From: Daldinia sp. FL1419
Lineage: Eukaryota > Ascomycota > Sordariomycetes > Xylariales > Hypoxylaceae
DNA length: 64,000 nt
NCBI GenBank assembly: GCA_025201765.1
Contig: MU623500.1
Location: forward strand, 1 to 64,000
Direction: 5' to 3'
Part shown: positions 51,539-64,000 of the stretch, piece after piece
Layout of the letters: each line of letters opens with the position of its first letter
How positions within the stretch are numbered: the stretch's first letter is position 1
Translations under genes and position numbers: made by a program
The notes under the pieces: generated by a model
Seen by the model: the letters and a program-made list of their open reading frames with translations, nothing else
The model's database searches: none
Told to the model about the DNA's origin: nothing

Positions 51539-52752
51539 TTAGATAACATTCTCAGTCTTCTTGTCGTCGATGACAACAACGCCTTCCTCGGCGTATGCGG
51601 GCGGGGCATCGGCATCCTCCTGGTTAGCCATCAAGCCCGACTTCTCGTCGTTGACAACAGCTTCAGCGTGAGAAGCCTTGTGGTGGTGGCCGTGTCGGTG
51701 GTGGTGCCGACGAGTGTGACCACGGCGGACAACCGCACGCCAGAGGAAGACGGCGAACGTACCAGCAATCATGCCAAGGCTATAGTCTGATTAGCGCAAA
51801 ATGCTTACTATTAGTCGTGATAGATGGAAACTTACATGCAAGCAGTGATACCAGCCAAGATACCAACGGCAACAGGGAGGAGGATATGGGACGCGATGTT
51901 CTTAAACAACAATCCCCAGTTCTTTTGGCGATGGCCATGGTGGGGTTCTTGAGGCTCCTCTACCTTGGCTTCCTCGTTACCCTTGGCGTGATCGTGGACC
52001 ATAGCGTGAGCAGGACGACCACCACATCCCTTGTGGAAACGAAGACCAGCAAGCTTTTGCGCGATGATTGCCTTCCACTTGCAGATCAAGGTAGCGCATT
52101 CTGCTTGCTTGTCCATGGGGTTGTTTGCAACGGTGGTGTCAACAGTCTTGATCTCGCCGAGCATCAACTTTCCGGTAGGTGTCTTGACGACCTTGATTTG
52201 AACATTGGGAATATTGTTGACGAAGACGTCGCCGACTTCGATGATGTCAAGTTGGACCTCGATGAGTTCTAACGAGTCCTCCTCGCTCTTGGCAATGGGT
52301 CGAGTTTGCAAGCCAAAGCCTAGAGTCTGAGGTTGAGGACCCTTACCCTTAAAGTGAGGTCGCTTCTTCATTTGTCGATGCAGGACATCAGGGCGAACGG
52401 TAGCTGTAAGAGTGTTTCGGAAGGGGTCTGCGTTGGGATAGAGTTCGAAGCCATTCACCATTAGACGATCGGCATCGTCGGAAGGGACGACGCTAAAGTC
52501 TAACTCCAAATGGCTCGGGATATCGTTCATAATCTTGACCTTTCCATGGTGGGGGATGTGGACGGGACAACCGGGACACTTGAGCTTCAAGTTTTGAGAT
52601 TCAGCGACTGAAGGAAGTGTGGCATCGACCTTGACGGGAACTGGGAGAGTGGTGATAATGTCCTTGTCGGACTCGGAGATATCAGGAGGTAGAAGAAAGG
52701 CGTTGGATAAAGCCGCCAGACCAGCGGCGGTGATGATAGAAGACAACTGCAT
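51539..52752 (-). CDS. Type I membrane protein with His-rich cytosolic tail, 385 aa
   Basis: Exons 51836-52752 and 51539-51779 are joined across a 56-nt intron (GTAAGT donor, CTATAG acceptor). The splice lies inside the transmembrane helix, which is completed only when both exons are joined. A signal peptide (1-18, SSIITAAGLAALSNA) is followed by a luminal or extracellular domain of about 280 residues. That domain has paired cysteines (KCPGCP; ECATLIC; KGCGGRP), as expected of a disulfide-bonded fold. The single helix spans about 292-318 (LLPVAVGILAGITACI, then LGMIAGTFAVFLW). The tail has an HRR/HHH-rich stretch, a PPAY motif that could recruit WW-domain Nedd4/Rsp5-type ubiquitin ligases, and an acidic end. 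It matches a conserved but uncharacterised fungal family (I believe a DUF, number not certain). A C9 run sits immediately upstream of the start codon. Confidence 0.82.
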
Positions 52753-53798
52753 CTTTTGGGGGGGGGATGTTGTGATAGCAGCGGACGAATAGGTTTAATG
52801 CTTCATGGAAGCGCAGGATAGGATGAAAAGAAATAGGAATTTGTAGTTGTTTTGATGAAGAAAAGAGAGAAGAAAGGAATGGTTTCGGTTTGTTGGCGTG
52901 GCGTGTTTGATTATGTTAATTGGTAAAGGTTTCACGCTTTGGCGCTTCTGGGTGCTTTTACAGGTATGTACCTACTTAATTACTGTAGGTAGGCAGGTAC
53001 TAACTGCTTTACACCTGCTTTACCGGACCCTACGGACTTGGGTAAACTTGATGACGGAGGCTGCGTCACAGGGGCTTTACAGCTGTTGTCACCTGAAATT
53101 AGTGGACAGGTATGACAGTAAATGTATCGGATAAAGCACTGTTCATATCCAATTAAATTCTAGAATCTACTTGCGTAATCCGAGCTTGCCGAAATGCTTA
53201 TTACGTAGCATCACATGACTTGCCTTTTGAATGCCCCTCCAAGTACTAGGTACCGGGGTACCGGGGTACCCAATTACATAGGTAGTACCCCAGCATTTTG
53301 ACCCTTGGCAAAATACGATCTTCTTTCCATTCTCCTTTCATCAGCACTCCTACATTTCTCATACCCGCACATATACGGCGTATTTACCAACAGCACAGCA
53401 CGGCATGGCCCTACGCAACAAGCCGAGACTGTATGTTGAAAATGTGCATCAATAGAAGTAGATATAGTCGGTCCTCGATCGCCTTATATAGGTATATATA
53501 TAATGTCATGACCATTGCGACGCTTCCAAGTAATTCCAAGATCATTCTGCTGATATTCTTCGAAGGGACTAACCTATCTTAAGGGCTGATGCTACCTAGG
53601 TTAGCTGCCTCCCTATCTGGTCATGTTATAAGTTCAGCTGAAAACGCTAAGACGCTGACTGCATACAACACTTCTATCATCTTCAAGTGCAAAATCGAAG
53701 TGTCTTTCTTCCTCTTTTATCTTCAAATACAGTAAAATCATCTTTTACATGGGGTAAACTTAGCTGCTTCAGCTTGGTAACCCTCGCCATCTTTCAAT
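52753..53798. other. Divergent promoter region
   Basis: About 1 kb lies between two divergently transcribed genes. It contains GGTACCGGGGTACC-type short repeats at 53246-53271 and no further supported gene. Confidence 0.55.
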
Positions 53799-54944
53799 AT
53801 GTCGTCCAAGGAACTTTTGGGGGATCTCGTGGTGACTTTGGCAAAGAAGGCTAAGCGATCTATGAGTTCGAAGACCGACAGGTCGGATCAGTCTACCTTG
53901 AATCATGATGAACCCCTCCCTGCGACTAAGGACGGTGATAAATCCCTAAACCGGGGGTCAGAAACAGACAGTATACCACTATCATGCCCACCCTCGTACA
54001 GGACTGTTATCAAGAACGAAGAATTCGCATCTCCTGAATGGGTAGATACCCAGCAGACTTTTGAGGAATCATCGAATCCCCATATGGAGGTCACTGAGAC
54101 TCAGATACTCGATATTGCAACGTCATGTTTCCCTCCTATTCCCCACGACGCAGAGTTACCACCATTGCCGAAGCCGGTCTTGATCCCCCGTGTTAACCCA
54201 GGGGTTCACATACCATTCGCACGCGCATGGGCGCCAGAATTGGAAAACCATGCCGTTACTCCAGAAGATCTAGTGGCATTTATCGACAATCTCAATATTC
54301 TCATCAGACCCCACATAGCTGGTCGCGCGGTCCTAGTCGCAGCCCTTGCTGTTGGGATTGTTCCGTACGACGGAGCGGAGGGAATCGCCGCCGCGTTGGA
54401 ATTAGCCGCGATTATTGGAATGGCTTTAATAAACCATAGGCGCTGTAAGAAGTATTTCGCCATCATGAACGAGGAATACTTTCACCCCCGTAAATTACAT
54501 GTAAAGATTATCAATGCCAAGCGGATAATGAAGATGTTTAACATCAACAAAAAGGAGAAGCTATTAGCTCCTCTTTCCAAGGAAACTCTCGAGTTAAGCA
54601 GCCAGGAAAGGTGTGTCCGGTACATGTCCAAGTGGGCGTGTGAACTGTCGTTCGACGACCTCCCTCCTCAAAGTGAGCAGACGACGCTGCTTGGTCGAAT
54701 GGCTGCGTGGGAAGTTAAGCACAAGATTGAGAAAGCTGATAAGCAGGTTAAGAAGAGCAGGAAGCGGGCCTGGAAGAGGCACATGAAGGGCAAGAAGCCC
54801 AGGGAATGCTGGTACGAGAATAGCAGGATCAAGTCGCTTGACTGGCTTCTCATTCAAAACTTGGACGAGTGGGAGGCGGCGAAGGCTGAGAAGCAGACCA
54901 AGAAGGAGAAGAAGCAGGGCTGTAAGGAGCATACCAGCCCTTAG
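53799..54944 (+). CDS. Fungal family protein with hydrophobic centre and basic coiled tail, 381 aa
   Basis: An intronless 381-aa ORF with an ATG start in a CAATATG context. Residues 1-100 are hydrophilic, with a PPSY motif (64-67). A conserved-looking block starts at about 128: RVNPGVHIPFARAWAPEL, then TPEDLVAFIDNLNIL, then a long Ala/Gly/Ile-rich hydrophobic segment (about 174-211) too polar in its middle for certainty as a membrane helix. It is followed by EEYFHPRKL, a FNPRGL-type motif I associate with a large uncharacterised ascomycete family. The last 110 residues are Lys/Arg/Glu-rich and helical, with repeats of EKxxKxxKK, likely a coiled coil or nucleic-acid/nuclear-targeting tail. Function is unknown. 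The flanking genes give no hint. Confidence 0.75.
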   Translation: MSSKELLGDLVVTLAKKAKRSMSSKTDRSDQSTLNHDEPLPATKDGDKSLNRGSETDSIPLSCPPSYRTVIKNEEFASPEWVDTQQTFEESSNPHMEVTETQILDIATSCFPPIPHDAELPPLPKPVLIPRVNPGVHIPFARAWAPELENHAVTPEDLVAFIDNLNILIRPHIAGRAVLVAALAVGIVPYDGAEGIAAALELAAIIGMALINHRRCKKYFAIMNEEYFHPRKLHVKIINAKRIMKMFNINKKEKLLAPLSKETLELSSQERCVRYMSKWACELSFDDLPPQSEQTTLLGRMAAWEVKHKIEKADKQVKKSRKRAWKRHMKGKKPRECWYENSRIKSLDWLLIQNLDEWEAAKAEKQTKKEKKQGCKEHTSP

Positions 54945-57900
54945 GATTGGCTGTCTATCCAACTGTTTACGATAGCCATATCATACCCTATACTCTTTAC
55001 TACTTCTCTATAATGATATGAACTGAAGAGTTATTCGACACGTGTTGCATCAATCTCATGTATACTGTATCATCTACATTTTCAAACTATAATTAACCCC
55101 TATTCGTTATATTTGAACGAAAGGGAAAATGGAATCCGATAATGCCATTAACATGTATTTGTTTCTCATTTTGATAGAGTATTCTGCAACATATCACTTA
55201 TAGATAACACATAGACCTACCACTAGCTTGGCACTTGTCACTCAATACTCTATAGGTGACATGATACGCTAAGAACTGCTCGGTCTATAATAGCCTCGCG
55301 GCTATCTTGAAGTTTCTTACATTGATGCATCATCCACGACGGGGACGTTGATATTCGATACATAAACTAATCAGGCTCGCGACACACTCGGGAATCTTAG
55401 ATATGCTGGCTGCTAGAGGATATTGGCATTGTCGCCAGCCGAAACCGGCTATTCATTGCATTCTATTAGCTTGGTAGACACCTTTCCCAGCCAGCAAGAA
55501 TAATATTATTATTAGGAAAAAGAGAGGTCTCAAACAAGAAGTGTCCTGATTACACGTTTTACCACCGACTTACTATAAGTGAAGGGATGCGTTGAACGGC
55601 ACCCAGTGGCGGAGGATAAAGCAGGAATCACCCGGTAAATCTCCCCTTAGCCTGAAGGCTTAAGTGATCCAGCACCACGGAATCCGTAATTTGAAACTTC
55701 GGTCTACTAAGGGAGTGATCTTTAACATATTGAAGTGATATGCTAATGCAGTTCGACGCACTCAAGACATGGCCTTGGGAAGAGCCCAGCGTGCTGGAAT
55801 TTGGAGATACGACATGCCCATTCTCAAAGGGAGAGAGCAAATAAGGCGAATTATATGAACTTCTAGGTTTATGTTACTTGGTTCGAGGATACCATAGATG
55901 CCGGGATAGAAGTTTTCGACTTTATTGATATCTGGGAGTTGATCGGCACCTGGTGAATATCTACCTGGGTGTTTTGTCCCTCTCCTTCCAAGGAAAACGA
56001 AAAAAAGAAAGGCTTCGAATAACATCATAGTTTCCTCTTTATATAACCGGGTAGTTAAACATAATTTATTAACGTGATGCTTAAAAGTAACCTCCTGCTA
56101 CTAAATACACTGAATCATAATTATAACCCACGGGACACCTTGAAAGGACCAAAATTTTAGATATGGTTTCTAGTGTTTACCTAGAGTATTCCAGGACGTA
56201 CGGTAACTAATTTCTAAGCCACCTACTTGATAATAAGATTCCGAGCCACGTATCTGCATAGATAGGTAGTTCTAGACCGATTAGTCGCCCAAGGCAAAAT
56301 CATACGTCAAGTAGGTAGATATAGATGACTTCAATGCAAGGACTAATAAGTGCCATACCCTTAAGAAATCTCACAACGCTACCTATATATACTTCGGTGT
56401 AAGGGTTTGATTAAGGCCCGTCATAGCTTTCTAGCGATAGCAAACTCATTTGATTGTCATCTCAAGTTTAATTTGCTTCTTTTTTTTATACTAAACAGGC
56501 TAGGTAATGGTGCTTCGAGGCGAGGGAGTGGCGGATGGGCGCACTCGGGTCGTCGCGAGACAGATTCGTACCGAAATCCGCAGTTGGTGTTATATATCTA
56601 AAACCCAAGTCGGCGCACTTATCGAGGTCGTGTCCGACGCTTTCTTTATTGTAAAGGTTGTGAGGCTGGGTAAGATTGAGGTGTGCCGCTGATTTGTAAA
56701 TAAAATGGTGAAGCTTTAATGATCTACGGGGTTTTTCTTATTGTTCCAGTTCCTGTTCCTGTACCTAGTGTATTGTACGGATCTTGTACAATACCCAAGT
56801 ACCTTTTTGCAGCTAAAACTTAGGTAGGGTGTGGTCCCATCTCGGTGTCTCGATTCTCGGCAAGAGTGGGGCGTGTTTGAGCGGGCAGGGCGGGTTTACG
56901 GGCCACTAATCGAATTTGATTTAACGATCTGAAACCGCCCGAGACTAGCATCGTCCCTGAGCCTATAGTTCGAAGACCAGTGCCTTGGGATCGTCCTTTC
57001 TGCAAGATGGCTGGATTGCAGGAACGAACGGTAGCGAAAAGGGCAGAACTGACGTATGTATGATGCGAATGCCTGCCACCAATTATTTCAGATTTGGCCC
57101 GAGAGGCTTCTGCAAGGGTTATTTATTAGGTAGTTATATATTATTTTATTATCCTTTTGTTTTCACCAATTCTAGCCACTGATATCCAGTATTCGCCGAG
57201 ATGTTCTGTGTGATTGTTCTATCCCCCTTTTTTCTTCTAGAATGGCTGGCTGTGACTATACTGCGAGACTATTCAAGCGTCGCCTCTAATTAGCCAATAG
57301 GCGAATTCTCTCAGCAGGTGGATTTCCTTAGCACGACGGATCGTCAACACATACATTTTACATCCATCTAGGTGCATGCTATGCAGCTATACATACAGGT
57401 AGTATGCAAGTTGTCAAACTGCTTTGTAAATAGTACTGCCTTGCCATTCTAATTCCGCTGAAGATTACTATTCCATAGATCCCGATTACCTATAGTAGCC
57501 TACGCTGGAACTCTGAGGATTCTTGGGTAGTACTCAAGAAGAAGCGCTGTCTCATCGCGCCACACAACGTGGGAAAGGCTAAAATTTCCGGGAGATCTGT
57601 ATCACTTTATTTTTTTCTTTCCCGTTGAGGGCAACGACGCTTGACATACATGAACTTCCCTTACCTTGGATGCATGTGTAGGCATGGTTCAACGTTCGTT
57701 ATGCACTCATTTTCGCTTGGCTTGGTCATCGCATACTCTTGCGAAAGCTCCGGTCCTAGGTGAAAATTTGCTTCGCAAAGCACTACCAACCCAGGTGGCC
57801 GGTTCGTACGACGGCGTGTGATACATCGTTTGAGATGAAAGGAAAACTGCGTACGACGAACTTATATCGTACATGGGAGTCTTACTGCTTGGCCAATGCT

Positions 57901-58474
57901 TTATTTGGCTATACGTATATTACGTACGCCACCCTCTTGAAGATTTGTGACGTATTTCTATATGTGTTTCTACATGTGTTAAAATGGGTTGACGGCGTGA
58001 TCTATCCAGCATCTTCTCTCCGACTTGACAGAGTTGCGCGCGGGATTTTTCAGGTACGTACCAATGAAAAAGGCCAAAACGAACTCGGACCGGGATGACG
58101 GACTTCGAAATGTCTGCAAGTAACGACGCTAGTGTTTCTGATTGGTGAAGCTTCCCCTGATCGTTTTTTGATTGGTTCGAGATCTTAGCTCGTGGCAGGG
58201 GTCTTAGACACACCTACAGGGGTCCAGGGGTCTCGCTACCCATTAATCGTTTAAATCTTTCCTACGAGTTATGCTTCTCTGGATAAATGCCAACCGCTTC
58301 AGGAATGTAGCCATCGTCGAAGAATTGCTGACCGATGTTACATCAACTTTTGCGATGACAAGCGCCATCCAAGTGTGATTTGGAAGGTCCCTTCGATTTG
58401 GGGGGAGTCCCACGTGTATACCTGAGTAACCTTAGGCATATTAGGCACAATGTGCAAAACGAGTTATCCATTTG
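54945..58474. other. 3.5-kb intergenic region
   Basis: No gene is supported on either strand. Open frames at 55628-56028 (-), 56407-56692 (+) and 57760-58098 (+) are short, lack motifs, and in part lack an ATG. A few TAGGTA words occur (56262-56330). Confidence 0.5.
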
Positions 58475-58786
58475 CTAATTCGGTACCTTGTACCTAATTT
58501 TATGCCCGTCTTTCGAGAGCACGATGCCTAGGCTATTGCTAGGATAATGTTCGTATGTGAATCGTCGTAGGTAGGGGTTTAGAATGAGGTTTTCAGATTC
58601 GGCGGTTATTACTGGGGTTTCCATGCTTATCCGTGGGGCCGGAGTCTCGTCAACGATGCGATGCACTGACTTTTCTTGTGCCTCTGGTGCCATCGTGAAG
58701 CCTTTTTCAGCCAAGCCCGGCCCCCTTTTCTCCATAATTTTGCATAGACGATATGAGCTAATGCCAGGAACGATAGGAACCACCAT
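58475..58786 (-). CDS. Possible small protein gene, 103 aa
   Basis: An ATG-initiated 103-codon frame in an otherwise empty region, with an ACCTAG acceptor-like sequence directly before the ATG. That could mean the coding part starts right after a leader intron (a GTATAC-type donor lies about 60 nt upstream). The protein is basic and Pro/Glu-containing (TMAPEAQEKSVHRIVDETPAP, then LILNPYLRRFTYEHY) with no signal peptide, helix or known motif. Amino-acid composition is more protein-like than that of neighbouring open frames, but no family was recognised. It may be a chance ORF or the last exon of a longer gene. Confidence 0.3.
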   Translation of the reverse strand: MVVPIVPGISSYRLCKIMEKRGPGLAEKGFTMAPEAQEKSVHRIVDETPAPRISMETPVITAESENLILNPYLRRFTYEHYPSNSLGIVLSKDGHKIRYKVPN

Positions 58787-60599
58787 CTAGGTAAGAACGA
58801 CCCGGACCTTAAAGCAAGGTGCAAAAGTAAAATAAGGCAAGGTATACTAGGAAGAGGTACCTTCGATTAGACGGACTGATACGGACAAGAACGGGGGTCG
58901 CGATCGAACTCCAGTTAGTCGTTTCCGTGTTTCTCTCTTTCTATGTCTCTCTTCTCGTTGGGAAAGAGTTACTTGCTCTTTTCTTTTCGAGTTCCTCTTT
59001 TTTTTTTTCCGGTTTGTGCAACTTTTGAGGATTGCTTGTTCAATCACATTTTTCTGTCTGCCTTGACTGGTTGACTAGAAACTCGGCCTATCTCAACTTT
59101 TGTTCCGCCACCTTCAACAACGAAAATATAACAACTCCACGACCAAGTGTCGTCAGGTCTCACAGAGCCTTAGTTGTAATTGTCTGTTTGACGCTCTTTC
59201 TTCTATTATACTTCTATTTCTCTACTCTCGTTTTCTTCTTCTTTCTCATTCATCACTCTCTTTGCAGGACATCCCATCCTGTCTTGAAGACACACTTGGA
59301 TTACCTGCGCGTCTTTCGTTTTTCAAAAATCTTCGACCTCACCGTCGACTTACAACCTAATTTACCCGGGCTTGCCAAAAACGGTTTCTCTAACAAGTGC
59401 AAGCGGTAGATTCCTGATCTTTATTTTCAAGACATCCATCCCATCAGCCTTGATGCTTTGAACTCTCGGTTGGCTTTCTGTCACTCTAACCCTGTGGTGT
59501 CCGTGGACCTGAAACGCGAACGGTATCCAAGACTTGGAGGTCACATCATCTGGATCTATCTGCCACCCCACTCTCACCTAATCAGGAGCAACGTTGTGCA
59601 ACGACTACGGTAGTTTCTTCAGGTACCCGTCGGCAAATATCTCGCGTCCGGTCGTGTCCGAGTCTTGGCCCTGTTGGAAAGTCTTCGGAAACAGCCACCG
59701 ACTGACCTTTGTTTGAGTATTGCCGGTTTTGAGTATTGCCTCCCAGTCTGGTACTAGTCACTCATAGTTGAACGAACCCTGGCCGATTTGGATTAGTAAA
59801 AGAAGAGACTAGTTATCTGTCGAAACGTCAAGTGTACGTGATCTCCTACTCTATGCTATATCTTTAACTACCCTGTCGGGATATCCCTCGCCGGTTAATG
59901 TTGCTACGACCAGTAGAATTGGCCGCGCCGAGCCTGGAATTTGAATAGCATCTGGCTAGATCTTACGATGCCCTTGGCTCTGGGAGTTGGGGCTAAACTT
60001 CGAGTTTAATCGTTCTCTTCGTCCCGACTTTTGCGAGTTCCCATGTACACTTACCACAACCATGCTCAATTCTTTACCTTTAGTTGAAAACTAACTAATA
60101 TTTAACTTCAGCAATCCTAGCGATTTAAAGTGACTGGGTTACTTTTTGATAGCAAATTACTGCCTGCCTAGTACAGCAGGCGCTTTTATTCTTATTACTT
60201 GTCTTGGTTGGGGCTAGGATCGGGTTCGTACTTAAACGTTTGCGAGTTATTGTTCAGGATAGAGCGAAGACGACGACTTGGTTCCACGACCGTCTATCGA
60301 GCCGAGCGATTTTCTGTTTGCGACACCTTTGGTTTATTTACGTCGAAATCATTTCCCGCGTTATTAGGGCGAACACGAGGTTCATAGTTTCCGGTCTCGT
60401 TTCCGTTTGACTCGTCTGGTCCACCTGCTAGCGGGTCATCGGTTACTGGCATCGTATCGATTTGGCTTGTGGGCTAGGAGTTGGGACTTGTGTATGCGGC
60501 TCAAACAGCCGGCAAGAGCCGTGAAGGATTAGGAAAAAGTGGTCGAGTGGAATGTGGAGGTCTGATCTGGGTTCTGCGCTGCCCAGATTGTTCGATTAA
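58787..60599. promoter_or_regulatory. Long promoter/leader of the EGF-like membrane protein gene
   Basis: About 1.8 kb upstream of the 60600 start. The part at 58900-59300 is C/T-rich (TTCTCTCTTTCT, TTTCTTCTTCTTTCTC), typical of a fungal core promoter and leader. A CTCTCTTTGCAG sequence near 59260 resembles a leader-intron acceptor. Several short open frames are present that I do not regard as genes. Confidence 0.4.
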
Positions 60600-63225
60600 A
60601 TGAGTCAAAACCAAAATGGACGGAGTAACGGCCAATCATCGGCTATGGGGGGATCTGTTAGAAGAGCAAGGGAGATGGCTGAAGCGAACACGACGAGCGG
60701 AAATATAGCAGCATTTCCGGAGCCCCCGTCTATGAGACGGCCTCAGGCGCCTCCGGGACTACAACTTAGGGATGAACAGGGGCAAATAGGAATGGCAATA
60801 TCAAGGCCGACACCGCTGGCCCAATGGCCGCTCGCCGGGCCCGTTCCGGCACCGTCCTCTAATGATTCAGAGCCATACCGACCGCCCCCCGGGAGATCGC
60901 AGCCGCCACAACGTCCTCCACGTCCCAGCAGAGTACCTTCAATTTTAGATAGTTCTCGTATTCAAGAGCACACGCCAATCTTCCAGTACGCACCGCAGAA
61001 CGCTAGGGTATCGGAGCTGTCCGCACCCGAGACAACACAAAGCGAATCGTCGAGACAGTCGACCAACTCCTCAGTTGGAACGATCCCTGACTTTCCATTG
61101 CCGGTAGCTGCAGCTTCACTAACCCCATCGAGGAGAAGTGCAAATTTAGGTCCGCCGCCATCTTCAAGAAGAGGAGCCTCTTCGTTTTATTCAACAATAT
61201 CGTACGTTTCGCCGATACCAGAAGAGAGTCCGAGAACGCGGTCACGTACGTCTTACGCCTCTAGCGCGGCGATACCAGACAGCTTCGAAAGCTTATCACC
61301 AGCGTATAGCCCGGGCGCAGTCTCTATGAATGACACGATAGCAGAAGAATCTTTTATCAGTGACGACGCAGATGAGAGTAGCTTGGTTAGGAGCGCGAGT
61401 ATTGGAAAGAGAGGAAAGCCGTCTCTGGTAACTACGGGAAGCTTTGAAAAGAGGGATGCAATGTTAAGACCAGGCCCGAAGCCGATTCAGGGTAGACCGT
61501 TTCAAAATGGCACGGGATATCTCGAAGCTTCGTCAAGTTCATCCGGAAATATTTCTAGAGAGGCTGTTGGTTCTACCGTGACTACGGATAGCATGCTGGA
61601 TGCTTTTGAAGGCGCTAGCGCCACGGATCCTTCGTCGATACGGAATGCTGTCCCATCGCCGAGACCATATAATAGACTTTCTGCCATTCGACGGCCACCA
61701 CGTCTTGATATAGATGCGGTAAGAGCTGCCGAGGCTAGGGGGAGCTTGACCAGCTTACCTGATCTAATTCGACGAGCGACAAGATTAGCATCGCTTATGG
61801 ATAGGGGCCGTAGACCAGCAAGCCGATTAGACGATCTCGACTTTCCCGAGGATGTCTACGGCAGTGACCCTGAAAAGGACCTTTATTGTTAGTTTTGCTA
61901 CCACTTCGAAGTCTTTCGTATACTAATCAATTTCGGCAGATAATAATAAGCACCAATCTGGATTGTCTGATATGCTGGCAGCCTTTCCGCCCCCGGCGAG
62001 TCGGAGTGGAGTACGGAAGAGTAGGGCTTCCGTTGCTTGGCCGTTGGGTCGAATGTCGTTCCGCGGGCCACCAGTGGCAACAGAACGGGGTATGGATTCT
62101 GAACCTGGGCCTGAGCCTGAACCACATAAGGGGCGTCGTTGCTGTGGTCTACCTATGTGGACTTGTTTTGCGCTGCTCATCATCTTAATTGCTATTATAG
62201 CTGCTGCGATCATCGTCCCTGTCAAATTTCTCGTTATCGACAAGGCGGCTGAAAAAAGTGCGGCGCAACCGGCTATTTCGAATTGCGAGGCGCAATTAAA
62301 GTGTGCAAATGGGGGCACAAATGTGGTTGTGCAGGGTATCTGCTCGTGCATCTGTTCCAACGGGTTCACTGGAGGGGACTGTACAGTTCCCACCTCCCAG
62401 GGCTGTACTACAACATCGATTAGTATGGAGGGTTCCAACATCAACAATGTCACTATTGGCCAGGCAGTCCCGCGCCTTATTAGAGATGCGCAGAGTAATT
62501 TTTCTATTCCTCTCGTTGCTACCCAGATCCAGTCAAAGTTCAACAAGGAGAGCCTGTCTTGTAATACAGAAAATGCGCTGGTAACTTTTAACGGTCAATC
62601 TCTTGGACCACAGGAGGCTTCGGCCAAGATCTCCGACGTTGGTTCGAGCCCCGGTCTTGCGCAGGCTGCTGTAGCTGCGGAGGATGTCTCTATCACTCTT
62701 AGTGTTTTCCCGGATGTTGATATCACATTGACGGTCGAAAACCCGGCAGGAACTGGCGCGTTTACTGGGAGCTTTGTCGTTACCACTCTAACCAATCCAA
62801 CGACAATTTCTGGATCTACTCTTTTCGCTACCACTATAGTACCTAGCGACGCCAAGCGACGATCCTCGCCTACCCCGTATCCTACGATAGCTCCGACAAC
62901 AACGCCCGCCCCGACTACCACTACCCCGAGTAGTACGAAGTCGGCCCCCATACCAAGTTCGACCTTCACTGTTACAGAGGAAATTGTCGACTTTGCACGT
63001 GTGGCTGTGCTATATATTTTCCAAGAAAAGACGTTGTCTGATGCAGTAACCGCGCAGTCCTCGGTTCAGACTTTCTTCACTGATGTAGAGGCTGGTCGAA
63101 ATACGTCTTCTTGCGTGATGATGGAACAGGGGATGAATGTCACACTTGGCGGAGGGAACACGATTGATCTAGTAAATTTGTCCATTGACATAGGCAATGG
63201 ACGTATTGGAGGTCGAAAGAGCTGA
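60600..63225 (+). CDS. Type II membrane protein with EGF-like cysteine cluster, 857 aa
   Basis: Two exons, 60600-61887 and 61940-63225, with a 52-nt intron (GTTAGT donor, ACTAAT branch, CGGCAG acceptor). The N-terminal 500 residues are cytosolic, Ser/Pro/Arg-rich and disordered, with polyproline stretches (PPPGRSQPPQRPPRPSR). A transmembrane helix lies at about 504-527 (MWTCFALLIILIAIIAAAIIV) and has no signal peptide before it, so the C-terminus should face outside. Just beyond it, about 545-577, is a six-cysteine EGF-like cluster (NCEAQLKCANGG, then ICSCICSNGFTGGDC). The ectodomain of about 280 residues contains many N-glycosylation sequons (NVT, NFS, NTS, NLS) and a Thr/Pro-rich mucin-like stretch near 735-760. 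Fungal proteins of this layout are conserved but poorly studied; a surface or wall-sensing role is inference. The start is the first ATG in an uninterrupted frame. Confidence 0.82.
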
Positions 63226-64000
63226 TAAGTTCTCGCCGAGAAATTTACGCATGTATATTCCGAACGTCCATCGAGCCGGTTGGGCAACACTACTACTGGG
63301 CTGCCCGTTGTATGAATAGCAGGGGCGAGCTAACTCGCAATGCGCCGTGGACCTGCAGGGGTCAGGAGCATTAAACGTATGACTTTTCTATCTTCTAAGT
63401 TGAAGATAACCGTAATGGTTGTTCTTCGTGTACAAAAATATTCGTATCAATTTTCACGCATGAGCGGCACGGAGAAACCAATTGCATGTGTAGAGATGAG
63501 GGTTTAGCGCCGGCGTACATAGGGGAGGACTCGTGGATAGCTCGAGCAATCTTTCGAGGCAATGTTTAATAGAACCGAATTTTAACAGGTACATATTTTT
63601 TATGAAAGGAGGCTGGCTGACGAATCGTTCGATGGTTCCCGGACCTTGCCTCATTTTTTTAACCTATCTCGTTGAAACGTCGGAAGCGAAGTGCGGGCAA
63701 TATTGTTGAGATATACGTGATCGGTATAGCAGAAAGGTAACAAAGCGAAGTACGCGCGCAGCGCGTCTATTATACAGTGCGAACGAGTGAGCGTGAGGAG
63801 GTAAAGTAGTACGGAATGTTTGCTTCCAACGGTTCCCATATGTCAACGACTTGTGGCATGGCAGCGATGCCATGTAGGTACACTACTACATAGTGCATAC
63901 GCAGATACGCCGCGCAAGTGTTGTGGACCAAGACTCCACAGGCTATCAGATACGAGAATCGTAAGGACTAGGAACGATCGCTTGGACGGGATCTATCTGT
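63226..64000. other. 3' flank, no gene seen
   Basis: This is the 3' UTR and downstream region of the EGF-like protein gene. Minus-strand frames at 63454-63873 overlap each other and lack motifs. Confidence 0.6.

Overview
The window looks like a chromosome segment of a filamentous ascomycete, most likely a Sordariomycete (possibly Xylariales; this is inference). The evidence is short spliceosomal introns of about 50-160 bp with GTAAGT/GTATGT donors and CTAAC/CTAAT branch sites, fungus-specific families (Whi3-type RRM protein, Atg29, GH76 Dfg5/Dcw1 mannosidase, HET-domain relic), and no operons. Long gene-poor stretches are full of T-runs, microsatellites and a recurrent TAGGTA/TACCTA word.

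Layout. 1-6400: intergenic and the long leader of a Whi3-type RNA-binding protein (6401-8140, +). 8141-17216: 9 kb gene desert. 17217-18565 (+): a Rap/Rsr1-type small GTPase in 8 exons, ending in a CVIL prenylation box. 22033-23352 (-): WD40 protein Ipi3. 26349-28463 (+): 704-aa uncharacterised low-complexity protein. 30463-31605 (-): four-helix membrane protein lacking a resolved first exon. 32831-34371 (+): autophagy protein Atg29, including a 10-nt exon. 35439-36990 (+): decayed HET-domain pseudogene. 38158-38714 (-): single-pass membrane protein. 41847-43772 (-): GH76 cell-wall mannosidase. 46069-47761 (+): F-box-like pseudogene with three lesions. 49842-50218 (+): 8-cysteine small secreted protein. 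51539-52752 (-): type I membrane protein with a His-rich cytosolic tail. 53799-54944 (+): fungal family protein with a hydrophobic centre and basic tail. 58475-58786 (-): doubtful small gene. 60600-63225 (+): 857-aa type II membrane protein with an EGF-like cysteine cluster.

The genes do not form a cluster with a shared pathway. They are mostly housekeeping genes (RNA binding, polarity GTPase, ribosome assembly, autophagy, cell wall) plus surface or secreted proteins. Two accessory genes (HET and F-box-like) are visibly decaying. No biosynthetic cluster, intact transposon, tRNA, rRNA or CRISPR array was seen. Exon structures were derived by hand from splice signals, frame continuity and family motifs; nothing was checked against transcripts or databases.
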